Positions 62,752-64,000 of a stretch of DNA of 64,000 nucleotides are shown here, in pieces. Source of the DNA: Bacteroidales bacterium (GTDB lineage: Bacteria > Bacteroidota > Bacteroidia > Bacteroidales > Bacteroidaceae). The notes beneath the pieces were generated by a model. That model was not told where the DNA came from. It searched no databases and saw only the letters and a list, made by a program, of their open reading frames with translations. Position 1 is the first letter of the stretch; each line of letters starts with the position of its first letter. The DNA lies in assembly GCA_015654535.1 (NCBI GenBank), contig JAATGU010000148.1, positions 31,200-95,199 on the forward strand, written 5' to 3'. Made by a program: the position numbers and the translations under genes.

Positions 62752-62795
62752 AAGGAGATAAATATCCTTTTTTTAATCGATATACTTATCTCCTT
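62752..62795. terminator. Bidirectional terminator between the M16 peptidase and uxuA
   Basis: AAGGAGATAA (62752-62761) and TTATCTCCTT (62786-62795) pair over 10 bp, with further pairing inside and A/T runs outside. Confidence 0.82.
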
Positions 62796-62804
62796 TTTTC
62801 TCTT

Positions 62805-63974
62805 TTAGAAAATAGATTTAGCAATGCCCATTTCCAGTCCACGTAACTCCGCCAGACCCCGTAAACGGCCTAAACAGGAATATCCCGGATTTGTTTTTTT
62901 CTTTAAGTCATCAATCATTTGATGTCCGTGGTCAGGACGTATAGGAATAGATACATGCCTACGTTGCTGAACCTTTAGCAGGCTCTTCATCACGCTGTAC
63001 ATGTCCACGTCTCCTTCCAGATGGTTGGCCTCATAGAAATTGCCCTCTTCATCGCGCTGAGTGCTACGTAAATGCACAAAGTTGATTCGATCGCCGAAAC
63101 GTTCCATCATTCCTGGCAAATCATTCTGAGCAGATACCCCTAAGGATCCGGTGCAAAGGCATAATCCGTTCGATGGATTGGGCACTGCTTCAATAAGTTT
63201 GCTGAAGTCTTCCTCGGTACTCATGATTCTTGGCAATCCTAAGATGGAATAGGGAGGATCGTCTGGGTGAATAACCAGACTAACACACATTTCATCAGCC
63301 ACGGGAGTGATTTCCTTTAGAAAAAAGATAAGGTTGGCCCGAAGTTTCTCCGCATCTATATCCGCATATCTGTCCAGAGCTTCCTGGAATTGTGCCACTG
63401 TGAAGCTTTCTTCTGAACCAGGGAGTCCGGCAATCATATTCTTTACCAACAGTTTCTTATCTTCTTCACTCATCTCTTCAAACCGCGTCTTTGCTTTGGC
63501 TATTTCTTGGGTAGTATAACTCTTTTCAGCATTGGGGCGTTTCAGGATAAATAGATCAAAAGCAATAAAGGCTGCCTTTTCAAAACGCAAGGCTTTTGAA
63601 CCGTCGGGCAAGGTATAAGCCAAGTTTGTACGTGTCCAGTCCAGTACCGGCATAAAATTATAAGTAACGATCATAATTCCGCACTTCGCCAAATTACGAA
63701 TGCTTTCCTTGTAATTTTCAATGTATTGTCTGAAATTACCTGTCTGAGTCTTGATGTGTTCGTGTACTGGTACACTTTCAACAACCGACCAAGTCAATCC
63801 TGCGGACTCAATTAATTGCTTCCGTTTCATTATTTCCTCAATAGTCCATACTTCTCCGTTAGGGATGTGATGCAAAGCATTCACCACTCCGGTGGCTCCT
63901 GCCTGGCGGATGTCCCATAAACTTACAGGATCATTGGGTCCGTACCAGCGCCACGTTTGTTCGCATAAATACAT
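62805..63974 (-). CDS. uxuA: Mannonate dehydratase
   Basis: UxuA converts D-mannonate to 2-dehydro-3-deoxy-D-gluconate in hexuronate breakdown. The 389-residue protein is complete, with the family start [20 protein letters not shown] (here [40 protein letters not shown]), metal and substrate residues in [34 protein letters not shown] and [14 protein letters not shown]. Its usual partner uxuB (mannonate reductase) is not in the window and may lie beyond the right edge. It fits a gut or plant-polymer lifestyle with pectin or glucuronate use. Confidence 0.96.
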   Translation of the reverse strand: MYLCEQTWRWYGPNDPVSLWDIRQAGATGVVNALHHIPNGEVWTIEEIMKRKQLIESAGLTWSVVESVPVHEHIKTQTGNFRQYIENYKESIRNLAKCGIMIVTYNFMPVLDWTRTNLAYTLPDGSKALRFEKAAFIAFDLFILKRPNAEKSYTTQEIAKAKTRFEEMSEEDKKLLVKNMIAGLPGSEESFTVAQFQEALDRYADIDAEKLRANLIFFLKEITPVADEMCVSLVIHPDDPPYSILGLPRIMSTEEDFSKLIEAVPNPSNGLCLCTGSLGVSAQNDLPGMMERFGDRINFVHLRSTQRDEEGNFYEANHLEGDVDMYSVMKSLLKVQQRRHVSIPIRPDHGHQMIDDLKKKTNPGYSCLGRLRGLAELRGLEMGIAKSIF

Positions 63975-64000
63975 ATCTCGATTAATTTTAAATATTTAAA

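Noticed and set aside
1..64000. tRNA, rRNA, insertion sequences or prophage genes
   Set aside because: The intergenic regions and reading frames were read for cloverleaf-like repeats, transposase and integrase motifs and none was found.

Overview
The window looks like a chromosomal segment from a member of the Bacteroidales, most likely Bacteroides or a close relative. The evidence is a SusC/SusD pair, a PorZ-type type IX secretion protein, several families largely confined to Bacteroidetes (DUF4468, DUF4294, PL29/DUF4988-type lipoproteins), the promoter form TTTG-N19..22-TAnnTTTG in front of many genes, AT-rich intergenic DNA and few Shine-Dalgarno sites. No tRNA, rRNA, transposase, phage gene or CRISPR array was seen.

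Layout. 1-4548: a SusC/SusD outer-membrane glycan-uptake pair (minus strand, SusD cut by the window edge). 4985-9761: rubrerythrin, a broken SulP anion transporter, a radical SAM protein and a secreted DUF4468/flavin-reductase-like fusion. 9778-13928: two outer-membrane barrel proteins (one with a helix-hairpin-helix segment), DUF4294, a SpoU-type methyltransferase. 14380-26231: nadA, porZ, rdgB, a YitT-type membrane protein, leuS, a membrane protein with duplicated halves, mutS. 26361-28655: a four-gene CsgG/lipoprotein operon. 28760-31635: ychF-panE-lgt. 32001-34288: a secreted protein, an ECF sigma factor and a single-pass membrane protein in one operon. 34620-40238: esterase-like hydrolase, flavin-binding split-barrel protein, polA, polyprenyl synthase. 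40507-48452: a housekeeping run spmAB, ybeY, mnmG, apt, uvrC, dtd, mazG-like, deoC. 48453-53657: an AT-rich accessory stretch with an AraC-type regulator, a collagen-like surface lipoprotein and an HMA-like membrane protein. 53762-63974: alkD, ruvB, a flippase, a DEAD-box helicase, a LOG/SIS/PfkB operon, an M16 peptidase and uxuA.

The most unusual signal is not a gene. Four intergenic regions (18429-18558, 22408-22481, 31784-31901, 46656-46720) each hold a different short motif repeated at or near a two-helical-turn period (11x2, 22, 23 and 21-22 bp), and each contains a 13-16 bp inverted repeat, perfect in three of the four. In three of them the inverted repeat is formed by the outermost motif copies. 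The sequences differ between loci but the architecture is shared. One array runs into the -33 region of the ECF sigma operon promoter. A near-perfect parS (ParB-binding) site lies between mnmG and apt at 44627-44642, with a weaker one at 34730-34745, suggesting that the window is near the replication origin.

Functions are assigned from visible motifs and remembered family features. No database search was run, and coordinates of regulatory sites are from reading the sequence by eye.
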